Shown: positions 9,548 to 18,484, counted from the first letter of the stretch. The stretch: DNA of 64,000 nucleotides from Desulfosarcina ovata subsp. ovata (GCF_009689005.1 NZ_AP021879.1:6543724-6607723), one strand, 5' to 3'. The notes: generated by a model not told the origin, from the letters alone. Program-made: numbers and translations.

Positions 9548-10177
9548 ATGTGTAAAGGACTGGTTGGAAAAAAACTGGGCATGACATCGCTGTTCGCGTC
9601 CAATGGGAAATACATCCCTGTCACCGTCTTGCAAGTCGGTCCCTGTGTTATTACGCAGATCAAGAAGCTTGCCACTGACGGATATCAGGCGCTTCAGATC
9701 GGTTTCGGTGATAAAAAACCGAGCAAAACGACCAAACCGCTGCAAGGCCACTTCAAAAAAAGCGGTGACGGTTGTTATCGCACGGTGAAGGAAGTTGGCG
9801 TCGAGAACCCGGATGAGTACACGCTGGGGCAGATGATCGGTACCGAACTTTTTTCTATCGGAGAAAAAGTGAATGTTACCGGTACCACCAAAGGCCGTGG
9901 TTTTTCGGGTGTAATGAAAAGACATGGTTTCGGTGGCGGGCGCCAGACCCATGGCTGCAAGAACCACCGGGTTCCGGGATCTATCGGGTGTAGTGCCTGG
10001 CCGGCGAAAGTCATCAAGGGAAAACGAATGCCCGGGCAATACGGGGTTGAGACGAAAACGGTCAGAAACCTGGAAATTGTCGATATCCGTCCGGAAGAGA
10101 ATCTCATCCTGCTGAATGGACCTGTACCGGGTTCCAAATCAGCTATCGTAACGATTAACAAGGTCCTTTTCGCTTAA
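9548..10177 (+). CDS. rplC: 50S ribosomal protein L3
   Basis: L3 is an early-assembly large-subunit protein close to the peptidyl transferase centre. It has 209 residues, begins MCKGLVGKKLGMT, and contains the conserved GFGGGRQTHG loop followed by HRVPGSIG, including the Gln near which PrmB methylates in other bacteria. The start lies 8 bases after TATGAGAG. The C-terminus GSKSAIVTINK is typical. Confidence 0.98.
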   Translation: MCKGLVGKKLGMTSLFASNGKYIPVTVLQVGPCVITQIKKLATDGYQALQIGFGDKKPSKTTKPLQGHFKKSGDGCYRTVKEVGVENPDEYTLGQMIGTELFSIGEKVNVTGTTKGRGFSGVMKRHGFGGGRQTHGCKNHRVPGSIGCSAWPAKVIKGKRMPGQYGVETKTVRNLEIVDIRPEENLILLNGPVPGSKSAIVTINKVLFA

Positions 10178-10258
10178 TCAAAAGGATCCCGAGCTGACCG
10201 CCGACCCGCTTGACCAAAAAAACGATGGGGGACCGGGTGGCAGTGGACGAGGAACATT

Positions 10259-10879
10259 ATGGCTGTTGTTGATGTAATAAATATTGCCGGAGAAGTCGTC
10301 ACTCAAACGGAATTGAATGAAACGATTTTCAATGTGCCGGTTAAAAAGAGCGTGCTTCACCAGGTTGTTACCGCTCAACTGGCTGGTCGGAGGGCCGGAT
10401 CGGCGTCGGTCAAACGGCGTTCCGATGTCAGGGGCAGCCGCCACAAACTCTACCGCCAGAAGGGAACGGGGCGTGCCCGCAAGGGCGACATCAAATCTCC
10501 CGTGCTGCGCGGGGGCGGTGTCGTCTTCGGTCCGGATCCCCGGGACTATTCCAAAAAAGTCCTTAAAAAAGTGCGCAAACTTGCCCTGAAAATGGCTTTG
10601 TCCAGTAAAGTTCAGGAGCAGCAGTTGATCGTTGTCGATCGCATTGACCTGGATGAAATCAAAACCCGTGTGTTTGCCGGAATCGTAAAGACCATCGATG
10701 CCACAAAGGCGCTGATCGTTACCGGCGAGAAGAACGAGCGATTGGAACTTTCATCCCGCAACATTCCTGGCGTCAAGATTCTTCAGACCGAAGGACTGAA
10801 CGTCTACGATATCCTTAAATACCCCAAGCTGGTCATCCTCCAACCGGCGATTGAAGGGATAGAGGGGAGATTGGGCTGA
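10259..10879 (+). CDS. rplD: 50S ribosomal protein L4
   Basis: L4 lines the peptide exit tunnel with a long loop. It is 206 residues with the loop motif GSRHKLYRQKGTGRARKGD and the following GGGVVFGPDPRDYSKKV. In E. coli L4 also represses the S10 operon; no matching leader is evident here because S10 is fused to tuf. GAGGAA precedes the ATG, and the TGA stop overlaps the rplW start by one base (TGATG). Confidence 0.97.
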   Translation: MAVVDVINIAGEVVTQTELNETIFNVPVKKSVLHQVVTAQLAGRRAGSASVKRRSDVRGSRHKLYRQKGTGRARKGDIKSPVLRGGGVVFGPDPRDYSKKVLKKVRKLALKMALSSKVQEQQLIVVDRIDLDEIKTRVFAGIVKTIDATKALIVTGEKNERLELSSRNIPGVKILQTEGLNVYDILKYPKLVILQPAIEGIEGRLG

Positions 10880-11166
10880 TGAATCAATACGACATCATAA
10901 AAAGACCGGTGATTACCGAGAAAACCAGTATTCAGAAAGAGGAATGCAACCAGGTCTCCTTCGAGGTCGATAAACGGGCCAACCGGGTCGAAATTGCCAG
11001 AGCCATCGAAAAAATATTTAACGTCAAGGTGGCCAAGACCCAAACCGCCCACGTCAGGGGAAAGACCACGCGACGGGGTCGTATTCTCGGAAAACGCAAA
11101 GACTGGAAAAAAGCCATCGTGACTTTGATGCCAGGTGAACGGATCGACTTTTTTGAAGGTGTATAG
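10879..11166 (+). CDS. rplW: 50S ribosomal protein L23
   Basis: L23 lies at the tunnel exit and is the docking site for trigger factor and SRP. It has 95 residues starting MNQYDIIKRPVITEK, with the conserved VDKRANRVEIARAIEKIFNVKV segment. It overlaps rplD by one base, which implies translational coupling, and is followed after 17 bp by rplB. Confidence 0.97.
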   Translation: MNQYDIIKRPVITEKTSIQKEECNQVSFEVDKRANRVEIARAIEKIFNVKVAKTQTAHVRGKTTRRGRILGKRKDWKKAIVTLMPGERIDFFEGV

Positions 11167-11183
11167 ACGCTAGGAGCTTAGAG

Positions 11184-12008
11184 ATGGCAATTAGAAAAGT
11201 AAAACCGACCAGCCCGGGACGTCGATTCCAACACTACGCCGGCTTCGAAGAGATTACCAAGACGACACCTGAAAAAAGTCTGGTACGAATTCTGAAAAAG
11301 AGTGGCGGCCGTAACGCCAATGGCCGTGTGACCAGTCGGCATCGGGGTGGCGGGCATAAACGATACTACCGCTTGATTGACTTTAAAAGGGATAAGGATG
11401 GAATTCCGGCCACCGTCGCCGCCATCGAATACGATCCCAACCGGTCTGCACGGATCGCCCTGTTGCATTATGCGGACGGTGAAAAACGGTATATCATCGC
11501 CCCGCTGAAGCTGTCGGTTGGAGATACGGTGATGTCCGGTCCCGAAGCGGACATTCAGGCCGGCAACGCACTCCCGCTGGCCAATATTCCGCTGGGAACG
11601 CATATTCACAACATCGAACTGAAACTCGGCAAGGGCGGGCAGATTGTTCGTAGCGCCGGAACCTTCGCCCAGCTGATGGCCAAGGAAGACCGCTATGCGC
11701 TGGTGAAGCTGCCTTCTGGCGAAGTCCGCATGGTTTTGCTGAACTGCAAGGCAACCATCGGACAGCTTGGCAATGTCACCCACGAAAACGTTTCCCTGGG
11801 AAAGGCCGGACGCAGGCGATGGCAAGGACGCCGGCCCGAGGTACGCGGTGTGGCCATGAATCCGGTGGATCATCCCATGGGCGGCGGTGAAGGACGGTCC
11901 TCCGGCGGACGGCACCCGTGCTCTCCGTGGGGAATGCCCACCAAGGGATACCGTACCCGCAAAAATAAACGAACCGATCGTTATATCGTCAAGCGGCGTA
12001 CCAAATAG
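11184..12008 (+). CDS. rplB: 50S ribosomal protein L2
   Basis: L2 is required for subunit association and peptidyl transfer. It is 274 residues with the conserved RHRGGGHKRYYRLIDF region and the C-terminal NPVDHPMGGGEGRSSGGRHP loop holding the essential histidine. The start ATG follows TAGGAGCTTAGAG. Spacing to rpsS is 67 bp. Confidence 0.98.
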   Translation: MAIRKVKPTSPGRRFQHYAGFEEITKTTPEKSLVRILKKSGGRNANGRVTSRHRGGGHKRYYRLIDFKRDKDGIPATVAAIEYDPNRSARIALLHYADGEKRYIIAPLKLSVGDTVMSGPEADIQAGNALPLANIPLGTHIHNIELKLGKGGQIVRSAGTFAQLMAKEDRYALVKLPSGEVRMVLLNCKATIGQLGNVTHENVSLGKAGRRRWQGRRPEVRGVAMNPVDHPMGGGEGRSSGGRHPCSPWGMPTKGYRTRKNKRTDRYIVKRRTK

Positions 12009-12075
12009 CACCGGATTCAACGGGGCGGCCTCCCTCACCCCCGCACCGAATTAACGGAATATTGCAGGAGAAATA

Positions 12076-12357
12076 ATGCCACGTTCGTTAAAAAAAGGTC
12101 CTTTCATCGACCCGAAACTGTTTAAAAAGGTGACTGAAGCCCAGAATTCCAGGAGCAACCAGGTGATTAAAACCTGGTCGCGGCGGTCCACTATCCTGCC
12201 TGAAATGGTAGGTATCACTTTGGCCGTTCACAACGGAAGAAAATTTATCCCGGTTTTTGTTAGTGAGAACATGGTGGGTCACAAGCTGGGCGAATTTTCA
12301 CCGACGCGAACCTATTACGGGCACGCAGCGGATAAAAAATCTAAAGTTAAAAGATAA
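12076..12357 (+). CDS. rpsS: 30S ribosomal protein S19
   Basis: S19 is in the 30S head and forms bridges to the 50S subunit. It has 93 residues, starts MPRSLKKGPFID and contains the conserved VHNGRKFIPVFVSENMVGHKLGEF motif. GCAGGAGAA precedes the ATG. It sits between rplB and rplV in the standard S10 order. Confidence 0.98.
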   Translation: MPRSLKKGPFIDPKLFKKVTEAQNSRSNQVIKTWSRRSTILPEMVGITLAVHNGRKFIPVFVSENMVGHKLGEFSPTRTYYGHAADKKSKVKR

Positions 12358-12373
12358 AAAAGGAAGGCCCTAA

Positions 12374-12715
12374 ATGGAGGTCAGAGCTACTCAACGACAT
12401 GTGCGCATCTCTCCCCAGAAGGTGAGGATGATCGCCGACGCCATCAAAGGCAAACCGGCCGAGGATGCGATCAACGCACTCAAATTCATGCCGCAGAAAT
12501 CTGCCGGCATCGTCGAAAAAATCATGCGATCGGCGGTTGCCAATGCCGACCAGAACACAAGCATCGATGTCGACGAACTGATTGTCAGCAATCTGCTTGT
12601 TGATCAGGGGCCGTCGCTGAAACGATTTAAGGCAAGGGCCAGGGGCAGAGGCGCGCGTATACTCAAAAGAACCTCACATATCACTGTCGTGCTATCCGAA
12701 GGTTTAGTCCATTAA
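12374..12715 (+). CDS. rplV: 50S ribosomal protein L22
   Basis: L22 extends a hairpin into the exit tunnel at the macrolide site. It has 113 residues starting MEVRATQRHVRISPQKVR, with the C-terminal hairpin FKARARGRGARILKRTSHIT. AGGAAGG precedes the ATG by about 8 bases. It is 13 bp upstream of rpsC. Confidence 0.98.
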   Translation: MEVRATQRHVRISPQKVRMIADAIKGKPAEDAINALKFMPQKSAGIVEKIMRSAVANADQNTSIDVDELIVSNLLVDQGPSLKRFKARARGRGARILKRTSHITVVLSEGLVH

Positions 12716-12728
12716 GGAGGAAATTAGC

Positions 12729-13379
12729 TTGGGCCAGAAAGTCAACCCTATTTCACTAAGGCTGGGGATCGTAAAGACCTGGGAATCCCGGTGGTTTGCC
12801 GGCAAGAAATATGCGGATTACATCTTTGAAGACTACCAGATCCGAAAATTCATCAAAGGTAAACTGCATCATGCCGGTGTATCTAAAATCGAAATTGAAC
12901 GGTCTACCCGCAGGGTTCGACTTCGAATCTTCACGGCCCGTCCCGGAATCGTTATCGGGAAAAAGGGGTCGGAAATCGAAAAGCTCAAGAAAGAACTTGA
13001 GGGTCGCGTCAGCCAGGAAGTGCTCATCGACATCCAGGAAATCCGGAAGCCCGAAGTGGATGCCCAGCTCGTTGCTGAAAATGTCGCCATGCAGATCGAA
13101 CGCCGGGTGGCATTCCGGCGGGCGATGAAGCGCGGCGTTTCCTCGGCCATGCGGTTCGGCGCCCAAGGCGTTAAGATCATTTGTTCCGGTCGGTTGGGGG
13201 GCGCCGAAATGGCCCGTACCGAATGGTATCGCGAAGGACGTGTGCCACTGCACACTTTGCGTGCGGATATTGACTACGGCATTACCGAAGCCAGAACCAC
13301 CTATGGAATCGTCGGAATTAAGGTTTTTGTTTTCCATGGGGAAATTCTCAAAAAGGATCAAGCCGAAATTAGTGGATAG
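12729..13379 (+). CDS. rpsC: 30S ribosomal protein S3
   Basis: S3 forms part of the mRNA entry channel and has helicase-like activity. It has 216 residues, beginning GQKVNPISLRLG; the KH domain shows GIVIGKKGSEIEKL. The start codon is TTG, placed by the very strong AAGGAGG at 12715-12721 and the conserved second residue. The N- and C-terminal domains are both complete. Confidence 0.97.
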   Translation: MGQKVNPISLRLGIVKTWESRWFAGKKYADYIFEDYQIRKFIKGKLHHAGVSKIEIERSTRRVRLRIFTARPGIVIGKKGSEIEKLKKELEGRVSQEVLIDIQEIRKPEVDAQLVAENVAMQIERRVAFRRAMKRGVSSAMRFGAQGVKIICSGRLGGAEMARTEWYREGRVPLHTLRADIDYGITEARTTYGIVGIKVFVFHGEILKKDQAEISG

Positions 13380-13397
13380 GCTTGTGGGAGATACGAC

Positions 13398-13814
13398 ATG
13401 CTGAGCCCCAAAAAGGTCAAATATCGAAAGAGTCAAAAGGGAAGAATGAAGGGCGCCGCCTATCGGGGCTGCAATCTGAATTTCGGCGAATTCGGGCTGC
13501 AGGCCATCGACTGCGGCCGAATTTCCTCCAAACAAATCGAGGCGGCACGTATCGCCATGACGCGCCACGTAAAAAGAGGCGGGAAAATATGGATTCGATT
13601 GTTTCCGGATAAACCTTACACCAAAAAACCCGCTGAAGTCCGCATGGGTAAGGGAAAAGGCGCGCCCGAAGGCTGGGTGGCGGTCATCAAGCCCGGTCGA
13701 GTGCTTTATGAAATGACCGGCGTCAGCCGGGAGATGGCCAAGGAAGCCCTTCGCCTCGCTGCTCACAAGCTTCCCATCAAAACACGGTTTGTGGAGAGGA
13801 GTGAGCAACTATGA
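13398..13814 (+). CDS. rplP: 50S ribosomal protein L16
   Basis: L16 organises the A-site region of the 50S subunit. It is 138 residues, starts MLSPKKVKYRK, and has the conserved MGKGKGAPEGWVAV segment. Its TGA stop overlaps the rpmC ATG by four bases (ATGA), indicating coupled translation. Confidence 0.98.
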   Translation: MLSPKKVKYRKSQKGRMKGAAYRGCNLNFGEFGLQAIDCGRISSKQIEAARIAMTRHVKRGGKIWIRLFPDKPYTKKPAEVRMGKGKGAPEGWVAVIKPGRVLYEMTGVSREMAKEALRLAAHKLPIKTRFVERSEQL

Positions 13815-14014
13815 AGGCATCAGAAATCAGAGACCTCGGTTCCGTCGAGATTCAGCAGAAAGTCGCCGATATGAAAGAAACTCTGTTCAATTTGCGATTT
13901 CAGCACGAAATCGGTCAACTCGAGAATCCGAAAAAGATCACACAGACGAAAAAGGATATCGCTCGGTTGAATACGATTTTGAACGAGAAACTGAAACCCT
14001 CAAAAGAAAATTAA
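13811..14014 (+). CDS. rpmC: 50S ribosomal protein L29
   Basis: L29 is a small helical-hairpin protein at the tunnel exit near L23. It has 67 residues with the typical LRFQHEIGQLENPKKI core. It starts inside the rplP stop (ATGA), with the GAGAGGAG at the rplP 3' end as its ribosome-binding site. Confidence 0.97.
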   Translation: MKASEIRDLGSVEIQQKVADMKETLFNLRFQHEIGQLENPKKITQTKKDIARLNTILNEKLKPSKEN

Positions 14015-14023
14015 GATGCGGTT

Positions 14024-14281
14024 ATGAAAACTCGTGGAATAAAAAGACAACTTATCGGTACCGTGGTCAGCGACAAAATGGATAAAACCGCAGTCGTACA
14101 AGTGGAGCGACTCGTCAAACATCCACTTTACAAAAAATATATCCGCCGGCGCAACAAGTTCGCCGCCCACGACACAGACAACAGCTGTAACATCGGTGAT
14201 AAAGTGATGATCACTGAGTCGCGACCCATCAGCAAGCAAAAGCGGTGGCGAGTTTCCGAAATCATCGAAAAAGCCGTGTAG
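14024..14281 (+). CDS. rpsQ: 30S ribosomal protein S17
   Basis: S17 is an OB-fold protein and primary 16S rRNA binder. It has 85 residues with the conserved GTVVSDKMDKTAVVQVERLV start and the GDKVMITESRPISKQKRWRV motif. It lies 9 bp after rpmC and 18 bp before rplN. Confidence 0.97.
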   Translation: MKTRGIKRQLIGTVVSDKMDKTAVVQVERLVKHPLYKKYIRRRNKFAAHDTDNSCNIGDKVMITESRPISKQKRWRVSEIIEKAV

Positions 14282-14299
14282 CGAAAAAGGACGATAAAC

Positions 14300-14668
14300 A
14301 TGATTCAGGCCGAAACAAAACTTACAGTTGCGGACAATTCTGGTGCGCGTGCGGTATACTGCATCAAGGTTTTGGGGGGCTCCAAAAGACGCTACGCCGG
14401 GATTGGGGACATTATCGTCGTTGCGGTCAAAGAGGCCATTCCAAACGCCAAAGTGAAAAAAGGCGACGTGCTGAAAGCTGTCGTCGTGCGCACGAAAAAG
14501 GAAATCCGGCGACCCGACGGCTCTTATATCCGGTTCGACGACAACTCAGCCGTGCTGATCAACAATCAGCGTGAACCGCTAGGCACTCGTATTTTCGGAC
14601 CCGTGGCCCGTGAACTCCGTGCAAAACGATTCATGAAAATCGTATCACTTGCCCCTGAGGTCTTGTAA
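14300..14668 (+). CDS. rplN: 50S ribosomal protein L14
   Basis: L14 forms intersubunit bridges and is the RsfS target. It is 122 residues, starting MIQAETKLTVADNSGARAV, and contains GSYIRFDDNSAVLINNQ and the C-terminal FMKIVSLAPEVL. AAAAGGA precedes the start. Confidence 0.98.
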   Translation: MIQAETKLTVADNSGARAVYCIKVLGGSKRRYAGIGDIIVVAVKEAIPNAKVKKGDVLKAVVVRTKKEIRRPDGSYIRFDDNSAVLINNQREPLGTRIFGPVARELRAKRFMKIVSLAPEVL

Positions 14669-14697
14669 CCATGGCCTCGCCTTGTGGAGAAAGACAA

Positions 14698-15027
14698 ATG
14701 ATCAAAGACTCGATACAGATTAAAAAGGACGACAAAGTAAAGGTCATTGCCGGCAAAGATAAAGGCAAGGTCGGCAAGGTCCTTAAAGTCATCCATAAAA
14801 AGAATCGCCTGCTCATCGAAAACATCAATGTTGTCAAGCGGCACACCAAACCCAATGCCCAGAACCGGCAGGGCGGGATACTCGAGAGCGAAGCGCCAAT
14901 CCACTGGTCCAATGTCATGCTGATGTGTAACAAATGCATTGAACCGGTCAGGGTGAAAAACAAAGTCCTGGACGATGGCAAAAAGGTCCGCATCTGCAGA
15001 AAATGCAATGAAATCATAGACGCCTAG
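14698..15027 (+). CDS. rplX: 50S ribosomal protein L24
   Basis: L24 is an assembly initiator with a KOW domain, KVKVIAGKDKGKVGKV. The ATG at 14698 is chosen because GGAGA lies about 8 bases upstream and MIKDSIQIKKDDKV is the expected N-terminus; an in-frame ATG at 14671 would add nine unconserved residues. The product is 109 residues. The C-terminus carries CNKC and CRKC pairs that could bind zinc, as in many L24 proteins. Confidence 0.96.
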   Translation: MIKDSIQIKKDDKVKVIAGKDKGKVGKVLKVIHKKNRLLIENINVVKRHTKPNAQNRQGGILESEAPIHWSNVMLMCNKCIEPVRVKNKVLDDGKKVRICRKCNEIIDA

Positions 15028-15059
15028 TACCGGATGAGGTGGGCTCTCGGAGGATGAAC

Positions 15060-15599
15060 ATGTCAGAGCTAAAGAATTACTACCACGAAACGGTAGTGCC
15101 GAAGCTAAAAGAGAAATTCACCTACAGCAACCCCATGCAGGTTCCCAAGATTGTCAAGGTCGTCCTTAACATGGGGTTGGGTGAAGCGATACACAATATC
15201 AAAATTATTGACGCTGCCGTTGAAGAACTCAAGCTGATTTCCGGTCAGCAGCCGGTGGTCACCCGGGCGAAGAAATCCATTGCTGCCTTTAAGCTTCGCG
15301 AAGGAATGCCCATTGGTTGCATGGTTACCCTGCGGAAAGACCGGATGTATGATTTTCTGAACAAATTGATCAACGTGGCACTGCCGCGCGTCAGAGATTT
15401 CAGAGGAATTTCCGGTAAGGCGTTCGATGGAGCCGGCAATTACTCGCTGGGCGTCAAAGAGCAGCTGATTTTTCCCGAGATCGATTATGACAAGATCGAC
15501 AAGATCAAGGGGCTTAACATCAGCATCGTGACAACTGCAAAAAACAACGCTGAAGGCAAAGAACTCCTCAAATTGATGGGGATGCCCTTTAGAAATTAA
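15060..15599 (+). CDS. rplE: 50S ribosomal protein L5
   Basis: L5 binds 5S rRNA and the P-site tRNA elbow. The ATG at 15060 is favoured because GGAGG lies six bases upstream and MSELKNYYHE fits the family; upstream GTG (15039) and ATG (15054) are in frame but fall on or before that site. The product is 179 residues, with conserved VLNMGLGEA, RDFRGISGKAFDGAGNY and a C-terminal LLKLMGMPF. Confidence 0.97.
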   Translation: MSELKNYYHETVVPKLKEKFTYSNPMQVPKIVKVVLNMGLGEAIHNIKIIDAAVEELKLISGQQPVVTRAKKSIAAFKLREGMPIGCMVTLRKDRMYDFLNKLINVALPRVRDFRGISGKAFDGAGNYSLGVKEQLIFPEIDYDKIDKIKGLNISIVTTAKNNAEGKELLKLMGMPFRN

Positions 15600-15628
15600 T
15601 ACAGCCTGGTGGTTACAAGGAGAGAGCA

Positions 15629-15814
15629 TTGGCGAAGACATCACTCAGAGAAAAGGCAAAACGGAAACCGAAGTTCAGTGTGCGGACTTACAATCGGTGC
15701 CCCATATGTGGAAGACCGCGTGGCTTCATCAGAAAATTCGGCATCTGCCGTATCTGCTTCCGTAATCTGGCTTCCCAGGGCCGTCTCCCCGGCGTTGTTA
15801 AGTCCAGTTGGTAA
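15629..15814 (+). CDS. rpsN: 30S ribosomal protein S14, zinc-binding type
   Basis: S14 is in the 30S head. This is the short 61-residue zinc-ribbon form, with CPIC and CRIC cysteine pairs around residues 24-43, rather than the roughly 100-residue zinc-free form. The start is TTG, set by AAGGAGAG eight bases upstream and the typical AKTSLREKAKR opening. It lies in its normal place between rplE and rpsH. Confidence 0.97.
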   Translation: MAKTSLREKAKRKPKFSVRTYNRCPICGRPRGFIRKFGICRICFRNLASQGRLPGVVKSSW

Positions 15815-15863
15815 TCACCCGTAGGAAGAGACCCCTTAACAACTAATAGAGGTGGAAACAGCA

Positions 15864-16256
15864 ATGAGCGATCCTATTGCCGATATGCTAACCCGCATCC
15901 GGAATGGCGGGAAGGCCAAACACAACAGTGTCGACATTCCAGGCTCCAAGATAAAAACCGAGATCGCCAAAGTTCTAAAAGAATCAGGCTACATCCGTAA
16001 CTACAAATTTATCAATGATAGCAAGCAGGGCGTCCTGAGAGTTTACTTGAAATACACCGGGGCCCAAAAACATACGATTATCAATATCGAGCGGATCAGT
16101 AAACCCAGCCGGCGAAACTATTTGAATGCAAAATCCGTCAAACCGGTTTACAACGGCCTTGGTATTGCCGTCATGTCCACTTCCCAGGGTGTGATGACAG
16201 ATAAAATGGCAAGGGAGAAAAACATCGGCGGGGAAGTTCTCTGCACCGTCTGGTAA
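15864..16256 (+). CDS. rpsH: 30S ribosomal protein S8
   Basis: S8 binds the 16S central domain and in E. coli represses the spc operon. The ATG at 15864 gives the family-standard MSDPIADMLTRIRNG; an in-frame GTG at 15852 overlaps the AGAGGTGG ribosome-binding site and is rejected. The product is 130 residues and ends with NIGGEVLCTVW. Confidence 0.97.
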   Translation: MSDPIADMLTRIRNGGKAKHNSVDIPGSKIKTEIAKVLKESGYIRNYKFINDSKQGVLRVYLKYTGAQKHTIINIERISKPSRRNYLNAKSVKPVYNGLGIAVMSTSQGVMTDKMAREKNIGGEVLCTVW

Positions 16257-16334
16257 AATGTCTAATCGTTTGTTCAGCAGCCGTATGAGATATCGATCTT
16301 GCTGGCTACTGGATGAAACAATGAGGTGCACAAC

Positions 16335-16874
16335 ATGTCTCGAGTAGGCAAAAAAGTAATCACAATTCCTCAGAAGACCAGCGTTGATTTCAAAGATCAC
16401 GTGTTGGTTGTAAAAGGGGAGAAGGGGACCCTGAGCCGGACCATTCATCCGGGTGTCGATCTATCTGTGGGTGGGGATTCGATATCAGTGGTGATCGAAA
16501 ACGAGGACCGGAAGTCACGTTCTATCCAGGGGTTGACCCGCAGCCTGGTCGCCAACATGGTTGAGGGGGTCAGCAAGGGATTCGAAAAGGTTCTCGAGAT
16601 CAACGGCATCGGTTACCGCGCAGAAATGAAGGGAAACTCGATTCTGTTGAATCTGGGATACTCCCACCCCATTGATTTCGCGCTGCCGGAAGGGATCAGT
16701 GCCACGGTTGACAAGAACAACGTGATTCGGCTGACCGGTATCGATAAGGAAAAGGTGGGTCAGACGGCCGCATCAATTCGGAAGCTGAGAAAACCGGAGC
16801 CTTACAAGGGCAAGGGGATTAAGTACGCTGATGAGTATATCCAGCGGAAGGCCGGCAAAACCGGTACGAAATAA
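16335..16874 (+). CDS. rplF: 50S ribosomal protein L6
   Basis: L6 lies near the sarcin-ricin loop and factor-binding site. The ATG at 16335 gives MSRVGKKVITIPQ, the normal N-terminus, with GAGGTG just upstream; the in-frame GTG at 16326 overlaps this site. It has 179 residues with the duplicated fold and a conserved KPEPYKGKGIKYADE near the end. Confidence 0.97.
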   Translation: MSRVGKKVITIPQKTSVDFKDHVLVVKGEKGTLSRTIHPGVDLSVGGDSISVVIENEDRKSRSIQGLTRSLVANMVEGVSKGFEKVLEINGIGYRAEMKGNSILLNLGYSHPIDFALPEGISATVDKNNVIRLTGIDKEKVGQTAASIRKLRKPEPYKGKGIKYADEYIQRKAGKTGTK

Positions 16875-16944
16875 CCAGCGCTGATTCAGCAGCGTTGCCT
16901 GATGCGGCCCAAGTATGATCAAGCGGCCATCAAAGGAAAGACAA

Positions 16945-17313
16945 ATGGGCTCGACAAACCAGAAAAAAGAAATTTGGCTTAAGCGCAAAAAACGCATCCG
17001 GAAAAGCATCATCAGTTCTGCCGAAAGACCACGATTGAGCGTATTCAGGAGCAGCAAGCACATTTACGGGCAGATTATCGATGATACCACCGGAACGACC
17101 ATCGCGGCTGCCTGCAGCAACGAAAAGGAAGTCAAGGCGCAACCGAAATTCGACAGCAAAGTCGCCAAAGCCGTTTTCACCGGTAAGTTGCTTGCAGAAC
17201 GCGCCAAGGACAAGGGCGTAAAAAAGGTTGTTTTCGATCGTAACGGTTTTCTCTATCATGGACGGATTAAGGCTTTTTCCGAGGGTGCCCGGGAAGCCGG
17301 ACTTGACTTTTAG
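16945..17313 (+). CDS. rplR: 50S ribosomal protein L18
   Basis: L18 binds 5S rRNA together with L5. The ATG at 16945, preceded by AAAGGAAAG, yields 122 residues; an in-frame ATG at 16915 would add ten unconserved residues. Conserved features are RPRLSVFRSSKHIYGQIIDD and the C-terminal FDRNGFLYHGRIKAFSEGAREAGLDF block. Confidence 0.96.
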   Translation: MGSTNQKKEIWLKRKKRIRKSIISSAERPRLSVFRSSKHIYGQIIDDTTGTTIAAACSNEKEVKAQPKFDSKVAKAVFTGKLLAERAKDKGVKKVVFDRNGFLYHGRIKAFSEGAREAGLDF

Positions 17314-17339
17314 CTTACATTTTTGAAGGAGGCAAACCC

Positions 17340-17837
17340 TTGTTCAAGCAAGATACAGAAGACAACCAGCTGATCGACAAGGTCGTTCACATCAGCCGCG
17401 TGGCAAAAGTGGTCAAAGGCGGTCGCCGATTCAGTTTCAGTGCCATCGTCGTCGTCGGTGATGGTGAAGGAAGCGTCGGTTACGGACTTGGAAAGGCTGG
17501 GGAGGTTCCTGAAGCGATCCGTAAAGGCGTTGAAAAAGCCAAAAAGAACATGGTCAAAGTCCCCCTGACCGAAGGTACCGTTCCTTTTCGGGTAATCGGT
17601 AAATTCGGAGCCGGACGGGTCATGCTTAAACCTGCCTCCGAGGGAACCGGCGTTATCGCCGGAGGGGCTGTGCGTGCCGTCCTGGAAGCCGTCGGCGTAC
17701 AGAACATACTGACCAAATGCATGGGAACCAACAATCCGCATAACGTGGTCAAAGCCACCGTCGACGGACTCAAGCAACTCGAAAGTATCGAGTCGGTTGC
17801 CGCCAGACGGGGACTGAACGTCCAGGATTTGAGATAA
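17340..17837 (+). CDS. rpsE: 30S ribosomal protein S5
   Basis: S5 acts in decoding accuracy and lines the mRNA entry channel with S3 and S4. It has 165 residues, with RVAKVVKGGRRFSFSAIVVVGD and GYGLGKAGEVPEAIRKG. The start is TTG, set by GAAGGAGG eight bases upstream. Order rplR-rpsE-rpmD is standard. Confidence 0.97.
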   Translation: MFKQDTEDNQLIDKVVHISRVAKVVKGGRRFSFSAIVVVGDGEGSVGYGLGKAGEVPEAIRKGVEKAKKNMVKVPLTEGTVPFRVIGKFGAGRVMLKPASEGTGVIAGGAVRAVLEAVGVQNILTKCMGTNNPHNVVKATVDGLKQLESIESVAARRGLNVQDLR

Positions 17838-17855
17838 GGATAAGGAAAGCGAACC

Positions 17856-18038
17856 ATGAGCAGTATGCTAAAAATCACGTTGGTTAAAAGCATGATCGGA
17901 AGGCCTGAAAAACACCGCAAGGTGCTTCGCGGAATGGGGCTGACAAAAATGAATCGATCAGTTGAATTGCAAAATACGCCTTCCATCAGAGGAATGGTTC
18001 AAAAGGTATCCCACTTGGTGGTTGCCGAGGAGAAATAA
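17856..18038 (+). CDS. rpmD: 50S ribosomal protein L30
   Basis: L30 is a small large-subunit protein of 60 residues, with the typical ITLVKSMIGRPEKHRKVLRGMGL core. It is 18 bp after rpsE and only 3 bp before rplO, consistent with coupled translation. Confidence 0.97.
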   Translation: MSSMLKITLVKSMIGRPEKHRKVLRGMGLTKMNRSVELQNTPSIRGMVQKVSHLVVAEEK

Positions 18039-18041
18039 CCC

Positions 18042-18482
18042 ATGAGACTCAACGATCTGGCACCCGCAAAGGGCCAAAAGAAGGCGAAAAAACGAATTGG
18101 TCGAGGGGTAGGATCCGGTTTTGGAAAGACCGCCGGCAGGGGTAGCAAGGGGCAGAACGCCCGTTCCGGAGGCGGTGTCAGGCCTGGATACGAAGGGGGA
18201 CAGATGCCCATCCACCGGCGTCTGCCCAAACGGGGGTTCAAGAACCATTTTAAAAAAGTTTATGCCATCATCAACGTTCAGGATTTGAACCGATTCGAAT
18301 CCGACGCAGTGGTTGACGAAGTCGCTTTGGTTAAGACCGGCCTGGTAAAAGGAGACCGGGATGGCATCAAGGTTCTCGGCAAAGGCGATGTACAGATTCC
18401 ACTGACCGTTCGCATCAACGGATTCAGTGAGAGTGCCAAACAGAAAATTGAGGCCGCCGGCGGAAAGATAGAGGTCGTCTAA
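18042..18482 (+). CDS. rplO: 50S ribosomal protein L15
   Basis: L15 is a late-assembly protein with a long basic glycine-rich extension, seen here as KRIGRGVGSGFGKTAGRGSKG. It has 146 residues, starts MRLNDLAPAKGQKKAKKR, and ends with the conserved FSESAKQKIEAAGGKIEVV. secY starts two bases after its stop. Confidence 0.97.
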   Translation: MRLNDLAPAKGQKKAKKRIGRGVGSGFGKTAGRGSKGQNARSGGGVRPGYEGGQMPIHRRLPKRGFKNHFKKVYAIINVQDLNRFESDAVVDEVALVKTGLVKGDRDGIKVLGKGDVQIPLTVRINGFSESAKQKIEAAGGKIEVV

Positions 18483-18484
18483 CA